Origin: Helicobacter bilis
GTDB taxonomy: Bacteria > Campylobacterota > Campylobacteria > Campylobacterales > Helicobacteraceae
Direction: 5' to 3'
Length of the DNA stretch: 64,000 bases
NCBI RefSeq assembly: GCF_001999985.1
Contig: NZ_CP019645.1
Coordinates: 1,178,001-1,242,000, forward strand
Below are positions 8,150-17,347 of the stretch, one piece after another. The position numbers were made by a program, and so were the translations under genes. The notes beneath the pieces were generated by a model. It saw nothing but the letters and a program-made list of their open reading frames with translations. It did not search any database and was not told where the DNA came from. Every line of letters starts with the position of its first letter. Within the stretch, counting starts at the first letter, position 1.

Positions 8150-9904
8150 ATGGAAATGTTAGTGCTTATACTTCAAGTTGCCGTGCTGCTTGGAGCTATT
8201 TTTATCGGTATTCGGCTTGGTGGTATGGCGATAGGCTATGCCGGTGGATTTGGTGTCGTTGTGCTTTGTCTCTTTTTGGGTATGAAGCCCGGGGCTATTC
8301 CTTGGGATGTTATCCTTATCATTATGTCAGTTATTGCGGCGATTGCGGCAATGCAGCTTGCTGGTGGGCTAGACTATATGGTGCAGGTGGCTGAAAAGAT
8401 TCTAAGAAAGAATCCAAAATACATTAACTACCTTGCCCCCACCGTTACCTACTTTTTGACATTTTTAGCAGGGACTGGACATACCGCATTTTCTATGATA
8501 CCTGTGATTGTGGAAGTGGCAAAGGAGCAAAATATTAAGCCCTCCGCCCCCCTTTCAATCGCTGTTGTCTCTAGTCAAATCGCCATTGCCGCAAGTCCTG
8601 TGAGTGCGGCGGTGGTGTATATGACCGGCGAATTAGAGCGTTTTGGCTGGAGCTATCCTACTTTGCTTTTAGTGTGGCTTATCACAACTTTTAGTGCGTG
8701 TATGCTGACTGCCTTTGTGGTGAGCAAGTTTTTCCCGCTTGATTTGAGTAAAGATCCTGTGTATCAAGAGCGACTAAAGGCTGGGCTTGTGAAATCAGCA
8801 AATGGTGCGGCACACATTGAGCTAAAAAAGGGGGCAAAGCTAAGTGTTGGGATCTTCCTTGTAGGTGTGCTTTGCGTGGTGATTTATGCCACTTCAATAT
8901 CTGATGTCGTGCGTAAGCCTATGCTAGATTCTGTTAGCAAAAATATCCCGGTATATGTGGATAAAGAGCTAGATTCTATAAAGAAAGAAGCTACTTCACT
9001 TTTAGCATTCAAAGATAGCGAACAAGCAAAGCTAGAAAAGCAAAACCTTATCGCACCGCTAGAATCTTTGAAAAAAGCCTATATAGATTCTATCCCTGCC
9101 ATTAAGGCAAATCCAAATGAAGTGCAAAATCTTCAAAATGCCTTTGCCACTGCAAAAAGCGAGATAGATTCTATCACTAAAAATGAGCAGAATGAAAAAG
9201 CCATTGCATTAATAGAATCTAAGCTAGATTCATTAAGTAATGAGCTAGATTCTATCCTGCCAGACTTTGCGGCAAAAGATGGAATGTTAGCAAACTTGTC
9301 TGCAATGGTGAAAAACTATATTGACCCTGTGCGATTACCACGCGATGGGGCGATTATGAGCTTTATGCTGATGATTGCGACTTTGATTGTGATTTTCTGC
9401 AAGGTAGAAACGGGCAAACTGCTTGATGCAAGCACATTTAAAGCTGGAATGACAGCGTGTGTGTGCGTTTTAGGTGTGGCTTGGCTTGGCAATACTTTTG
9501 TTGATGGCTACAAAACAGAGATTGGCGAGTTAGCCGGTAAGCTTGTAAATCCTAAAGAGGGTGGCTATCCCGCACTTTTGGCAGTAGCCCTTTTCTTTGC
9601 GAGTATGTTGCTTTACTCACAAGCGGCTACGGCTAAGGCGATTATGCCAGTTGTGATTGCTGCACTCGGTATCACCGCTACAAATGCGGATTCTGCGTAT
9701 ATTTTGGTAGCAAGTTTTGCGGCTGTGTCGGCGTTATTTGTGCTTCCTACCTATCCAACGCTACTTGGAGCGGTGCAAATGGACGACACCGGCTCTACAC
9801 GCATTGGCAAATTTGTCTTTAACCATAGCTTCATACTTCCGGGTATTATAGCTATCGTGTTTGCGGTGGCTTTGGGCTTTGTTGTTGCACCAATGTTTGC
9901 TTAA
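8150..9904 (+). CDS. dcuA: Anaerobic C4-dicarboxylate transporter DcuA with coiled-coil insertion
   Basis: Inner-membrane exchanger of aspartate, fumarate and succinate. The N-terminal 250 residues and C-terminal 185 residues carry Dcu-family membrane segments, with IRLGGMAIGYAGGFGV near the start and FLTFLAGTGHTAFSMIPVIV around residue 105. Family members are about 440 residues; this one is 584. The excess lies at about residues 255-390, a charged, probably coiled-coil stretch with repeated LDSI/ESK motifs from the AGATTCT-type sequence common in this genome. It replaces a loop between two membrane segments, and the frame stays open. Placement after aspA supports a role in aspartate uptake and succinate export for fumarate respiration. 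DcuB cannot be strictly excluded. Confidence 0.88.
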   Translation: MEMLVLILQVAVLLGAIFIGIRLGGMAIGYAGGFGVVVLCLFLGMKPGAIPWDVILIIMSVIAAIAAMQLAGGLDYMVQVAEKILRKNPKYINYLAPTVTYFLTFLAGTGHTAFSMIPVIVEVAKEQNIKPSAPLSIAVVSSQIAIAASPVSAAVVYMTGELERFGWSYPTLLLVWLITTFSACMLTAFVVSKFFPLDLSKDPVYQERLKAGLVKSANGAAHIELKKGAKLSVGIFLVGVLCVVIYATSISDVVRKPMLDSVSKNIPVYVDKELDSIKKEATSLLAFKDSEQAKLEKQNLIAPLESLKKAYIDSIPAIKANPNEVQNLQNAFATAKSEIDSITKNEQNEKAIALIESKLDSLSNELDSILPDFAAKDGMLANLSAMVKNYIDPVRLPRDGAIMSFMLMIATLIVIFCKVETGKLLDASTFKAGMTACVCVLGVAWLGNTFVDGYKTEIGELAGKLVNPKEGGYPALLAVALFFASMLLYSQAATAKAIMPVVIAALGITATNADSAYILVASFAAVSALFVLPTYPTLLGAVQMDDTGSTRIGKFVFNHSFILPGIIAIVFAVALGFVVAPMFA

Positions 9905-10060
9905 AACTACCCATTTAATTTAAAGTTTTGGGCTTATTGCGAAATGAGCCTAGCTTAAAAATAGAATCTATTGTTGCGATTCTAAGATACAAAATCTTGT
10001 ATAAATACGCTTGATTTTTCGCCTACATGTAATGTGAGACACAATGGCTAAGGATACATA

Positions 10061-10630
10061 ATGATTGTAAGGTTAAAGGGAAATATAGAAAAGCTTTTGC
10101 CAACGGGTGTAGAGCTAGAAGTCTCTGGCGTTACTTATATGGTTGAGATTTCATTGCTTACAAGTGCTGCTTTACAGAATAAAACACATGTAACACTTGA
10201 GATTGCTGAGATTATCCGCGAAGACTCCCATTTGTTGTATGGATTTGAGACACGCAGAGAACGAGAGGTATTTTTGCAACTCTTAAAGGTCAATGGTGTA
10301 GGCGCAAAAATTGCCTTAATGATTCTATCAAGCTATTCTGTGGAGCAGTTTCTTGCTATTGTGCAGACAAATAACCTTGCTGCATTAAAGAGTGTAAAAG
10401 GCATTGGTGCAAAGGTTGCTGGAAAAATCATGCTTGAATTAGCCGGATATACTCAAAGCATACAAACCCCAAATAATGTAAATGTGCAATTAGCCCATGA
10501 AGCTTTAGTTGCACTAGGCTTTAAAGATACGCAAATCACACAAGCCCTGCAAGGATTAAGCAATGAGATATTGCAAATGCCACCAAATGATATGGTAAAA
10601 GCCATATTGCAAACATTGGGTAAAAGCTAG
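10061..10630 (+). CDS. ruvA: Holliday junction branch migration protein RuvA
   Basis: A 189-residue cytoplasmic protein that binds four-way DNA junctions and loads the RuvB helicase. It starts MIVRLKGNIEKL (OB-fold domain). Two helix-hairpin-helix motifs follow: LKVNGVGAKIALMIL near residue 85 and LKSVKGIGAKVAGKIMLEL near residue 120. The C-terminal domain containing HEALVALGFKDTQI contacts RuvB. Length is normal. It stands alone here. Confidence 0.95.
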   Translation: MIVRLKGNIEKLLPTGVELEVSGVTYMVEISLLTSAALQNKTHVTLEIAEIIREDSHLLYGFETRREREVFLQLLKVNGVGAKIALMILSSYSVEQFLAIVQTNNLAALKSVKGIGAKVAGKIMLELAGYTQSIQTPNNVNVQLAHEALVALGFKDTQITQALQGLSNEILQMPPNDMVKAILQTLGKS

Positions 10631-10780
10631 ATTCTATATACATATTTTAATGTTTCAATGATTTGTAACTACTACCTACTTTTTACAAAATTTGCTTGAA
10701 TTTGTTTGTTTTTTTTGTTAAAATCACATGAGTATTTTTATTTGCTATTGCAAATATTTATCTTTTTTGGAGTGAGTGTA

Positions 10781-12862
10781 ATGAGTGGTAAAAATTGGGG
10801 AATGAAATTAAAGGGCAAAGCTTTTATATTAAGTGGTATTTTGCTAAAACGGGTGCAGACAAAATACTTATGTGTCTCTGTATTTGGAACTACGCTATTG
10901 CTGTGTAATGTGGGGTATGCAGAGGAGAAGTGGCTGGAAGCTGGTGGAAGAAGCGATTGGACTGTTGTTTGTCATAGTTTTGCGTGTCATCTTGGTGGAG
11001 AGTCTGCATATGATAAACTAAGCATTTACGGTGGGGATGGAACCGGTAGCTATAATTTTTCAAGCATAAAGTTAGAAACAAATAATTTTGGAGGGGAAAG
11101 GGGACTTACTATTGAATCACATAACCCTCATAATGGAACAATCACGATAGATGATCTCTACACTTCTCATACTGGTGCAGTAGGTTTTGGTGGGAGTGTT
11201 AGTATTAATGCGAATACAAAAATCGGTGGTTTAGCACATAATAATGCGGGTGGTGGCACAACCCTAACCGTGAATGTGGGGCGAGAAGTGAGTGTTGGGA
11301 AACTAGGCGGACAAAATCCCACTGCTATCTCGGTACAATTTACAAAAAATTTAGAAATAGATAGAGTATCTTTTAATCAAAATGGACTTGCTGGTTCTCA
11401 AGGTAAAATCAACCTAAATGCAAAAAATGTTACGATTGGTAAAGCTGCTGGTAGATTATCGCAGGTTTTAAACGTCTATGCAGAGGAAAACATTGTTGCA
11501 AAAGATGTGTATTTTGATGGTATTGATGGGGTTGGTGGCTTTGCGGTGATTCCAAAAAGTGAGATAAGATTTAATGCAAATAATGGTGGTTTTACTTCAG
11601 ATAGCATTAAAGGCATGGGACATTCTAATATCTTTGTTAATACAAAAAAAGATATAGTGGTAGGGAATGTCGGCTTTGCCGTTGATATTTGTATCACTCA
11701 AGCTTGTGCGGGTTGGATAGAGCTAAATAGTAAAGAGGGTGATGTCATCGTAAAAAGTGTAACTGGTGGCACAGCGAATGAAAGCGGTATTGGCTCATTT
11801 AATACACTTCAAATCAAAGGCAATAACTTCTATGCTGGTAAAGTGGAAGCAATCTCTTTGGTTACTTCGCTAAATAATAGCTATCTTGACTTGACAGGTG
11901 TAAAAAACACTACTTTCATTGATGATTTGCAATTTAGAAATGGCACACTCAAAGCAAAAAACTTTCACTTTAATAACTTCACTGTGTGGAAAGCAAATGC
12001 AAATCGTGTAGGCTTTGAGCATCCAACTGATGGCAGTGCATATACAACCGTGAGTGAAAATATCGGTAAAAGCTTCATCAATAATCTGTCAATGGAAATA
12101 GGCACAAGTCATACAGCAGATTCTGCGGCTTTGTGGTTTAAAGGTGGCGGTGATATCCTAAATATCAACTTCGTTGCTGCAAGACCTACAAGCTATATAA
12201 ACTTTGGGGATATTAAACAAGTAAATATCAATGAACTGAGTGCAATGGAAGCTGATATTTACATGAAAACCGGTATCTTTAACACCATTACAAACAAAAA
12301 AGGACAGACAATCATCACAAACGGCGCTTCAAAAATCACGGCTAACGCCCTAAATGTCAATGAGCTTTTACACTTAAAAGACTCAAGTAAGCATAGTGGT
12401 GTTATGAAAATTGAGCTAAATGGCAGTGAAGAGATAAAACAGGAATTTGACAAATACCTAAATGTTGGCATAGATTCTAAAGATTTAAAAAATATGAGTG
12501 GGAGTGAAATAGCTGAAATCATTAAAAAAGCCGAATCAAACGGCGGTGCAAACAATAATGGCACTAAAGCAGAAGACTACAAAAACGCAAGTGGCACATA
12601 TATCACAACAAGTGATGGCAAACATTATCTAGTCTTACCAGATATTATGACAAATGAGAATATTCAAAATAGCACAGGGCAAGTTGCAAATGGTGGTAAT
12701 ATCTTAATAGAGCAAACCGAACTCACAAAAGGTGCATTAAATAACTATGGAAAGATTCTCATAGATGATGGCTTTGTAGATGGAAATAAACCGACACTCT
12801 ATCTCACAGGTAATCTCAATAACTATAATACAATAGATATGGGAGCAAATGGACATATATAG
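10781..12862 (+). CDS. Autotransporter (VacA-like) passenger domain, N-terminal part of frameshifted gene
   Basis: The frame is open from 10706 (TTG), but the ATG at 10781 has GGAG eight bases upstream and gives a long signal peptide: a charged start, then YLCVSVFGTTLLLCNVGYA and cleavage before EE, around residue 49. The passenger is rich in Gly, Asn and short beta-strand repeats, as in secreted beta-helix proteins, and the later GNLNNYNTIDMG style resembles VacA-like Helicobacter autotransporters. The frame stops at TAG 12860-12862, just after a (TA)3 tract. The other frame continues directly into the translocator part (to 15258). Removing one TA unit would fuse the two, giving a protein of about 1490 residues. 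As sequenced, the passenger lacks its outer-membrane beta-barrel. Confidence 0.75.
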   Translation: MSGKNWGMKLKGKAFILSGILLKRVQTKYLCVSVFGTTLLLCNVGYAEEKWLEAGGRSDWTVVCHSFACHLGGESAYDKLSIYGGDGTGSYNFSSIKLETNNFGGERGLTIESHNPHNGTITIDDLYTSHTGAVGFGGSVSINANTKIGGLAHNNAGGGTTLTVNVGREVSVGKLGGQNPTAISVQFTKNLEIDRVSFNQNGLAGSQGKINLNAKNVTIGKAAGRLSQVLNVYAEENIVAKDVYFDGIDGVGGFAVIPKSEIRFNANNGGFTSDSIKGMGHSNIFVNTKKDIVVGNVGFAVDICITQACAGWIELNSKEGDVIVKSVTGGTANESGIGSFNTLQIKGNNFYAGKVEAISLVTSLNNSYLDLTGVKNTTFIDDLQFRNGTLKAKNFHFNNFTVWKANANRVGFEHPTDGSAYTTVSENIGKSFINNLSMEIGTSHTADSAALWFKGGGDILNINFVAARPTSYINFGDIKQVNINELSAMEADIYMKTGIFNTITNKKGQTIITNGASKITANALNVNELLHLKDSSKHSGVMKIELNGSEEIKQEFDKYLNVGIDSKDLKNMSGSEIAEIIKKAESNGGANNNGTKAEDYKNASGTYITTSDGKHYLVLPDIMTNENIQNSTGQVANGGNILIEQTELTKGALNNYGKILIDDGFVDGNKPTLYLTGNLNNYNTIDMGANGHI

Positions 12863-12954
12863 AAGTAACAGGAAACTTTAATAACAAAGGTAAAATCCTT
12901 TTTAGCATTCAAGCAAATCCAAGTGATTCTAATAATGAAATAAAAAATGCAAGT

Positions 12955-15258
12955 ATGAAAATTACTGGTAAAGCAACACTAGACATATCACCCGGAAGCA
13001 CAGGGGCATTACAAGCAGATATAGCAGATTCTAAGACTTTAGCAAGTATAAGCAGTCAGCTTAATAACAAAGGCGACAAAGGTGTAGAATACAAATTAAT
13101 CACAGCAGAATCCATAAGCTACACCTACACACAAGGGGATTATACGACTACTTTTGAAAAAGACAAAGATAAAACAACCATAAGCACAACACATAAAGAC
13201 GGCAACAGCGGTTGCAAGAACAATAACTGCCAAACAGGAAGCAATGGCAATACAAAACAAGAAACCGACTTCACAACAAATGGCAAAGATAATCCATGGG
13301 ATATGGATAAAGCCCAAACAGATTCTAATGGCAATGTAGTAGAAAATGGCATAGGCTCTACTGATAATGAAGGCAATCTCATACAAAAGCCAAGCCAGCA
13401 AGATAAACAAGAAGAATGCAAGAAAGATGGTTATTGCGGCTTTGGTAATGATAAGAATGCTACTGAAGCAGACAGAGGCTATGACTACGCACAGCAAAAG
13501 ATGAAAAATAGCTTTTCACTCACTTATAAAGGTGGTAGCATAGATGGTAAATATATCGATATAGAAAAAGTGGTAACAGATAAAGAGATAGGCTTTAAAA
13601 TCAATAAAGTAGATATTAATAACTTTATAGAAGGCAATACAGAAAAGCCTTTATGTAATGCAGAATCTAGCACATTTGATTGTGCCTTGTATATGGAAGC
13701 AGGTGGGAATAACTCATGGATAAATGCTATTAAAAAAGAGAGTGCAAATAGCTATGAGATTCTAAAAAATCTATTCTATGATGATAAATCTTCACTTGTG
13801 TTTTTAATAAACCTAGACCAAACTCTAGCTGCTTCAAGAAATCTAGATTATTTCCTAGAAGTAGGAAGGACTCTAGATACAGCAATAGATCATGTCTCAA
13901 ACCTAGAGAATAAAGCATCAACACTTCATACACTTACACTATCAATGGAGAGTGCAAAGCTAAATCGTCTAGCAAGAGTAGCTAGCATTCATGGGAGTGC
14001 TAGTAGCTATATTGCTATGCAGAACTATCAAAAGAATTTAGAAGCAGCGTTGAGGGAAGCAGAGAAACTAAAACTAGCAAGTCTAGATTCTAATACAAAC
14101 ACAAGAATAGCAGCTATTAATAATATAGTAAGTGGTAATACAAATAGTAATGCAGTTTATAGAAGCAGTGTAGCTACTCTAGCAAGTAGCTCAAATCCTA
14201 AAGGGGCAACAGATATACAAACGGACATAGGGCATGGGGTGCAAAATAATACACAATATGCTATGCAAAACACACAAAATGCAAACAATGGAGTAACAGA
14301 TATACAAAGTGATATAACAACTGATAACAATTCAAATGAAGTATGGTTTGATACCTTAGCAGATTTAATCATGAGATTTAATAATAGAGAAGAATATCCA
14401 AATCATGCTTGGGTTAATATGCTAGGGAATCTTAACTTCTCAAAAACAGGGACAGCCCAACTTTATGGCTTTAATGCAGGATATGATTATTTTGTAGATA
14501 AACTCCAAACTGCATTTGGTGCGTATGGTGGTTATGGCTATGGCACATTTAATGGAAATAATAATGGCTTTACTTCAAATAACTCAAATAATGTGTTTGC
14601 TGGAATCTATACAAGGACTTTCATTGAAAACCATGAGATAGATGTAACGCTTAATACTGCCTTTAGCTTTACAAACGAGAGACAAGGATCACAAATTCCT
14701 AACTTTGATTTACTTAATCTCTTTGGTGATGGATATGCTTATACTCTTTCTAATGTAGAGTTAAATGCAACTTATGGTTATGCCTTTTTAATGAAAAAGG
14801 GCTATATAGTAAAACCTTTTGCAGGATTATCGTATTATGTATTAGGCTCAACTAATTTTAAAAGAGATGATAATACGAAACCTATATTTGCTATGAATAC
14901 AGATGATAATATAAGACAAACTATAAGTGTAAATATAGGCATAGATGGTCGTAAATACTTTGCAAATCAAAGCTATATCTTTATAGTCGCACAATTAAAA
15001 CAAGATGCAATCATTTTACAAAATAATGTAGATTCTAGTGGGACTACAACTACAAGTATAGGCAATATAGGTGATTCTGTAAATAACTTTAATATGAGAT
15101 ATAAAGCTCAAGGCTATAAGTCTTATGTATTCCTTACAGGTGGTGGAGAATATAGCTTTGGTAGATGGTATTTAAATGGAAGTTTGAGCTTACAAAGCAG
15201 TGTATTTGATAAAAACTTTGGCTTAGGATTTAATATTGGTGGTAGGGTTGTGTTTTAG
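12955..15258 (+). CDS. Autotransporter, C-terminal passenger and beta-barrel translocator (out of frame with upstream part)
   Basis: The same frame is open from about 12863, reading EVTGNFNNKGKILFSI, a clear continuation of the upstream passenger. The ATG at 12955 has no ribosome-binding site, so it is probably not an independent gene. Residues up to about 480 are passenger with a helical linker. From NHAWVNMLGNLNF onward there are amphipathic beta strands ending in NIGGRVVF, with the terminal Phe typical of outer-membrane barrels, so this is the autotransporter domain that inserts into the outer membrane. It contains a Cys pair (CNAESSTFDC) seen in few autotransporters. Function of the fused protein may be adhesion or a VacA-like host interaction; this is inference. 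Confidence 0.75.
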   Translation: MKITGKATLDISPGSTGALQADIADSKTLASISSQLNNKGDKGVEYKLITAESISYTYTQGDYTTTFEKDKDKTTISTTHKDGNSGCKNNNCQTGSNGNTKQETDFTTNGKDNPWDMDKAQTDSNGNVVENGIGSTDNEGNLIQKPSQQDKQEECKKDGYCGFGNDKNATEADRGYDYAQQKMKNSFSLTYKGGSIDGKYIDIEKVVTDKEIGFKINKVDINNFIEGNTEKPLCNAESSTFDCALYMEAGGNNSWINAIKKESANSYEILKNLFYDDKSSLVFLINLDQTLAASRNLDYFLEVGRTLDTAIDHVSNLENKASTLHTLTLSMESAKLNRLARVASIHGSASSYIAMQNYQKNLEAALREAEKLKLASLDSNTNTRIAAINNIVSGNTNSNAVYRSSVATLASSSNPKGATDIQTDIGHGVQNNTQYAMQNTQNANNGVTDIQSDITTDNNSNEVWFDTLADLIMRFNNREEYPNHAWVNMLGNLNFSKTGTAQLYGFNAGYDYFVDKLQTAFGAYGGYGYGTFNGNNNGFTSNNSNNVFAGIYTRTFIENHEIDVTLNTAFSFTNERQGSQIPNFDLLNLFGDGYAYTLSNVELNATYGYAFLMKKGYIVKPFAGLSYYVLGSTNFKRDDNTKPIFAMNTDDNIRQTISVNIGIDGRKYFANQSYIFIVAQLKQDAIILQNNVDSSGTTTTSIGNIGDSVNNFNMRYKAQGYKSYVFLTGGGEYSFGRWYLNGSLSLQSSVFDKNFGLGFNIGGRVVF

Positions 15259-15347
15259 GGGATATCTTAGAATCTGAAGTTTGAAATATAGGGGAGGATA
15301 GGGGTAGAAACTAAGTGTGGTAAGACTAAAACTTCTTTTTTAGAGTT

Positions 15348-15353
15348 TATAAT
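15348..15353 (+). promoter_or_regulatory. Predicted -10 element for the carbonic anhydrase-like gene
   Basis: TATAAT 30 bases before the ATG at 15384. A ribosome-binding site (AAGGAG) follows at about 15372-15377. It gives the carbonic anhydrase-like gene its own promoter after the autotransporter. Confidence 0.5.
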
Positions 15354-15383
15354 TCTACACGAGATTCTATATAAGGAGTAAAT

Positions 15384-16112
15384 ATGAGACTTTATATCCT
15401 TGTGCTTTTATCGCTTACGCAGTTTATATACGCACAAAACAAGCAAAACTGGAGTTATAAAGATAATACTGCACCGCAGTATTGGGCAAATCTTAATCCA
15501 CTTTATTTGGGCTGTGCGGAGGGCAATCAGCAATCACCCATAAATATCGTTACAAAAAATGTAAGCAAGGGTGCAGCACAATTTGAGCTTAAATACAGCG
15601 TGGCAAAGGGAGTAAATCTCATGCTCTCTAACTATACCTTTAAGATGATTTATCCGCAAGGAAACTTTTTAGAAATGAATGGCAATCGCTATCAGCTAAA
15701 AGAAATATATTTTAAAACACCCGGTGAAAATGCGATCGATTCACTTCGCGGCATACTTGAAGCACAATTTTTGCATGAAGATTCTAAGGGACATAAGGTG
15801 ATACTTGCCGTTTTTTTTGTGGAAGGGCGATCTAATCCTATCATTGAATCTTTGGTGAAAAACCTGCCTACACAACCAGATAAAGCAAACTTTATCGCAA
15901 ATATTGATATTCATAAGCTACTACCAAGCGATCTCGCTTCATATCAGTTTGATGGCTCACTCACAACACCACCATGCTCACAAGGTGTGAGATGGATTGT
16001 GCTAAAGCAAACGATGACTATAACGCAAAGTCAAGTTGATTCTATGCGTGATATTACAGGTTCAAATGCGCGTCCATCTCAAGAGATTTTTAATCGTTTG
16101 ATTGTGAATTAA
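15384..16112 (+). CDS. Alpha-carbonic anhydrase homologue lacking the zinc ligands
   Basis: A 242-residue secreted protein with a signal peptide cleaved after about residue 17 (QFIYA/QN). The alpha-carbonic-anhydrase scaffold is plain: NWSYKDNTAPQYWANL, NQQSPINI near residue 48, SLTTPPCSQGVRWIVL near residue 192, and two cysteines (43 and 198) placed for the usual bacterial disulfide. However, the metal site is lost. The FHFHTPSEH region reads IYFKTPGEN, so two zinc histidines become Tyr109 and Lys111, and EAHFVH reads EAQFLH, so the third becomes Gln128. A normal enzyme hydrates CO2 in the periplasm for acid acclimation. This copy should be unable to do so, and may be a binding or structural protein. 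The fold assignment is firm and the inactivity is inferred. Confidence 0.88.
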   Translation: MRLYILVLLSLTQFIYAQNKQNWSYKDNTAPQYWANLNPLYLGCAEGNQQSPINIVTKNVSKGAAQFELKYSVAKGVNLMLSNYTFKMIYPQGNFLEMNGNRYQLKEIYFKTPGENAIDSLRGILEAQFLHEDSKGHKVILAVFFVEGRSNPIIESLVKNLPTQPDKANFIANIDIHKLLPSDLASYQFDGSLTTPPCSQGVRWIVLKQTMTITQSQVDSMRDITGSNARPSQEIFNRLIVN

Positions 16113-16215
16113 TGCTATTTTTAGTCGCCTTGCAAGGCGATTATGGAATCTAGAATCTTACAATTTTGCACCCCTACGCCCCTGCACCCACCCATTTGGA
16201 TAAGAATCTAGAATC

Positions 16216-16250
16216 TTGTCATATTGAGTGCGTAGGCACGAAATATCTTG
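16216..16250 (+). repeat. Dispersed REP-like element (TGTCATATTGAGTGCG type)
   Basis: One intergenic copy of a family also found at about 24250, 38926, 55269, 63033 and, in the reverse orientation, at 62900 and inside several genes. It reads TGTCATATTGAGTGCG, a short loop, then CACGAAATATCTTG, and is flanked by GAATCT units. It lies in the 437-base gap between the carbonic anhydrase-like gene and the outer membrane protein gene. Confidence 0.7.
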
Positions 16251-16349
16251 TTGGGATTCGATACTAGAACTTCATCTAAAGACTTAGTGCGACAAGTCGT
16301 TCTAATTTCCAATAACTATAGCTTTAACCTTGCAGCCCACTCATTAGAA

Positions 16350-16435
16350 TTCAAATCTTGTATATTCCCATAAATATGTATCACCAAAAAAGATTAAGTA
16401 ATAATGTGGTCTCTTTATTATGCAAGGGATATGCT
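16350..16435 (-). pseudogene. Degenerate partial duplicate of the pgpA-like gene
   Basis: The stretch containing TAAGTAATAATGTGGTCTCT and TTTATTATGCAAGG matches, with scattered differences, the segment at about 17990-18070 inside the pgpA-like gene (TAAGTAATAATGCGGTCTCT and TTTATTATGCAAAG). No open frame remains. It is a relic of duplication or rearrangement about 1.6 kb away from its source. Confidence 0.6.
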
Positions 16436-16477
16436 CAGTTTGATTAAATTTGCTATAGATTTGAGTGAGAGATATAG

Positions 16478-16498
16478 CTACTATCATAAAGATAGTAG
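16478..16498. terminator. Inverted repeat downstream of the outer membrane protein gene
   Basis: An 8-bp perfect stem (CTACTATC / GATAGTAG) around a 5-base loop, about 50 bases beyond the stop of the minus-strand gene at 16550. There is no convincing T run, so its role as terminator is tentative. Confidence 0.35.
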
Positions 16499-16549
16499 TG
16501 TGTGTTTATGCGGTGGGTTGCAAAGAGTATCACACACAAAGGCTACATG

Positions 16550-17275
16550 CTAGAAAATGTAGCTATATCCTATTGTTGTGATGAGATTTCGTGTCGTGGT
16601 TGTTTCGTTGTTGTTTTGTTGATTGCCGTTTTGAGCTGGGGCTATTTGCTTAATCCCTAAAGTTGGTATTTTAAAGCCCAACTCAAAGCGATGATGATTA
16701 TTTGCAGTGAGACTTAGCCCTAGATTTATAGGTAGGATAAAGCCATCGCCTTGCGGTGTTGTTGTGTTTGTTATAACACCGCCATCAGTTGCTTTGCTGG
16801 TGCTATTCATTGTCGCATAGCCAAGTCCAATACCCGCATACGCTCCAAATGCAAAGGTATCAGAGCTTAGGATATTAAGCAAAACATCGACATTTACACT
16901 AATCGCATGAGATGAATCCAGTGTGGTTGTATCGGTGATTTGATTTTGTTGTCCTGTTTCTGTGGTTGTTGTTTTTGTATGATTGTGGTTAAAGCCATAG
17001 TTATAATCCAAATAGCCACGCAAACCAAAGAAGTCAGTCAGCATATAGTTATAACCCAACTGCACGCCGATATTAATATGGCTTGGTGCGGTGGTTGTAT
17101 CAGTTGTTGTGCCTTGATTGCCTTGCTCATTTGTTACCGCCTTGCTAAAACCAATGGTATAGCCCGTATTAATCCCAGCAAAAAAGCCATTGCCATCACC
17201 CTCATCAGCCAACATGAAGCTTGGCGTAGAGATTAGTGCTAGTGTTATTGCTACTTTTCCAAATCGTTTATACAT
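16550..17275 (-). CDS. Helicobacter outer membrane beta-barrel protein
   Basis: A 241-residue protein with a signal peptide (ITLALISTPSFMLA/DE) followed by alternating amphipathic strands: FFAGINTGYTIGFS, NIGVQLGYNYMLTDFFGLRG, FAFGAYAGIGLGYA, HHRFELGFKIPTLGI. It ends TTIGYSYIF, with the terminal Phe that directs insertion by the BAM machinery. This matches the small Helicobacter Omp (Hor/Hof-like) group. Thr/Asn-rich loops, which would lie outside the cell, vary in such families. Function unknown: porin, adhesin or structural. A T12 tract on the coding strand lies directly upstream of a TACAAT -10 element, so expression may be phase-variable. Confidence 0.8.
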   Translation of the reverse strand: MYKRFGKVAITLALISTPSFMLADEGDGNGFFAGINTGYTIGFSKAVTNEQGNQGTTTDTTTAPSHINIGVQLGYNYMLTDFFGLRGYLDYNYGFNHNHTKTTTTETGQQNQITDTTTLDSSHAISVNVDVLLNILSSDTFAFGAYAGIGLGYATMNSTSKATDGGVITNTTTPQGDGFILPINLGLSLTANNHHRFELGFKIPTLGIKQIAPAQNGNQQNNNETTTTRNLITTIGYSYIF

Positions 17276-17347
17276 GATAAACCCCTTTTAATCACTTAAA
17301 ATATTTGCATTTTGTTGTAAAATGCGTGAATTATTGTAACACAACTC

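Noticed and set aside
10706-10780. TTG start for the autotransporter
   Set aside because: No ribosome-binding site, and it adds 25 hydrophobic residues before the normal signal region. The ATG at 10781 has GGAG upstream.
13096-13497. Long open frames on the minus strand inside the autotransporter gene
   Set aside because: Their length reflects the repetitive, stop-poor composition of the passenger gene. The sense frame has the clear signal peptide and beta-barrel.
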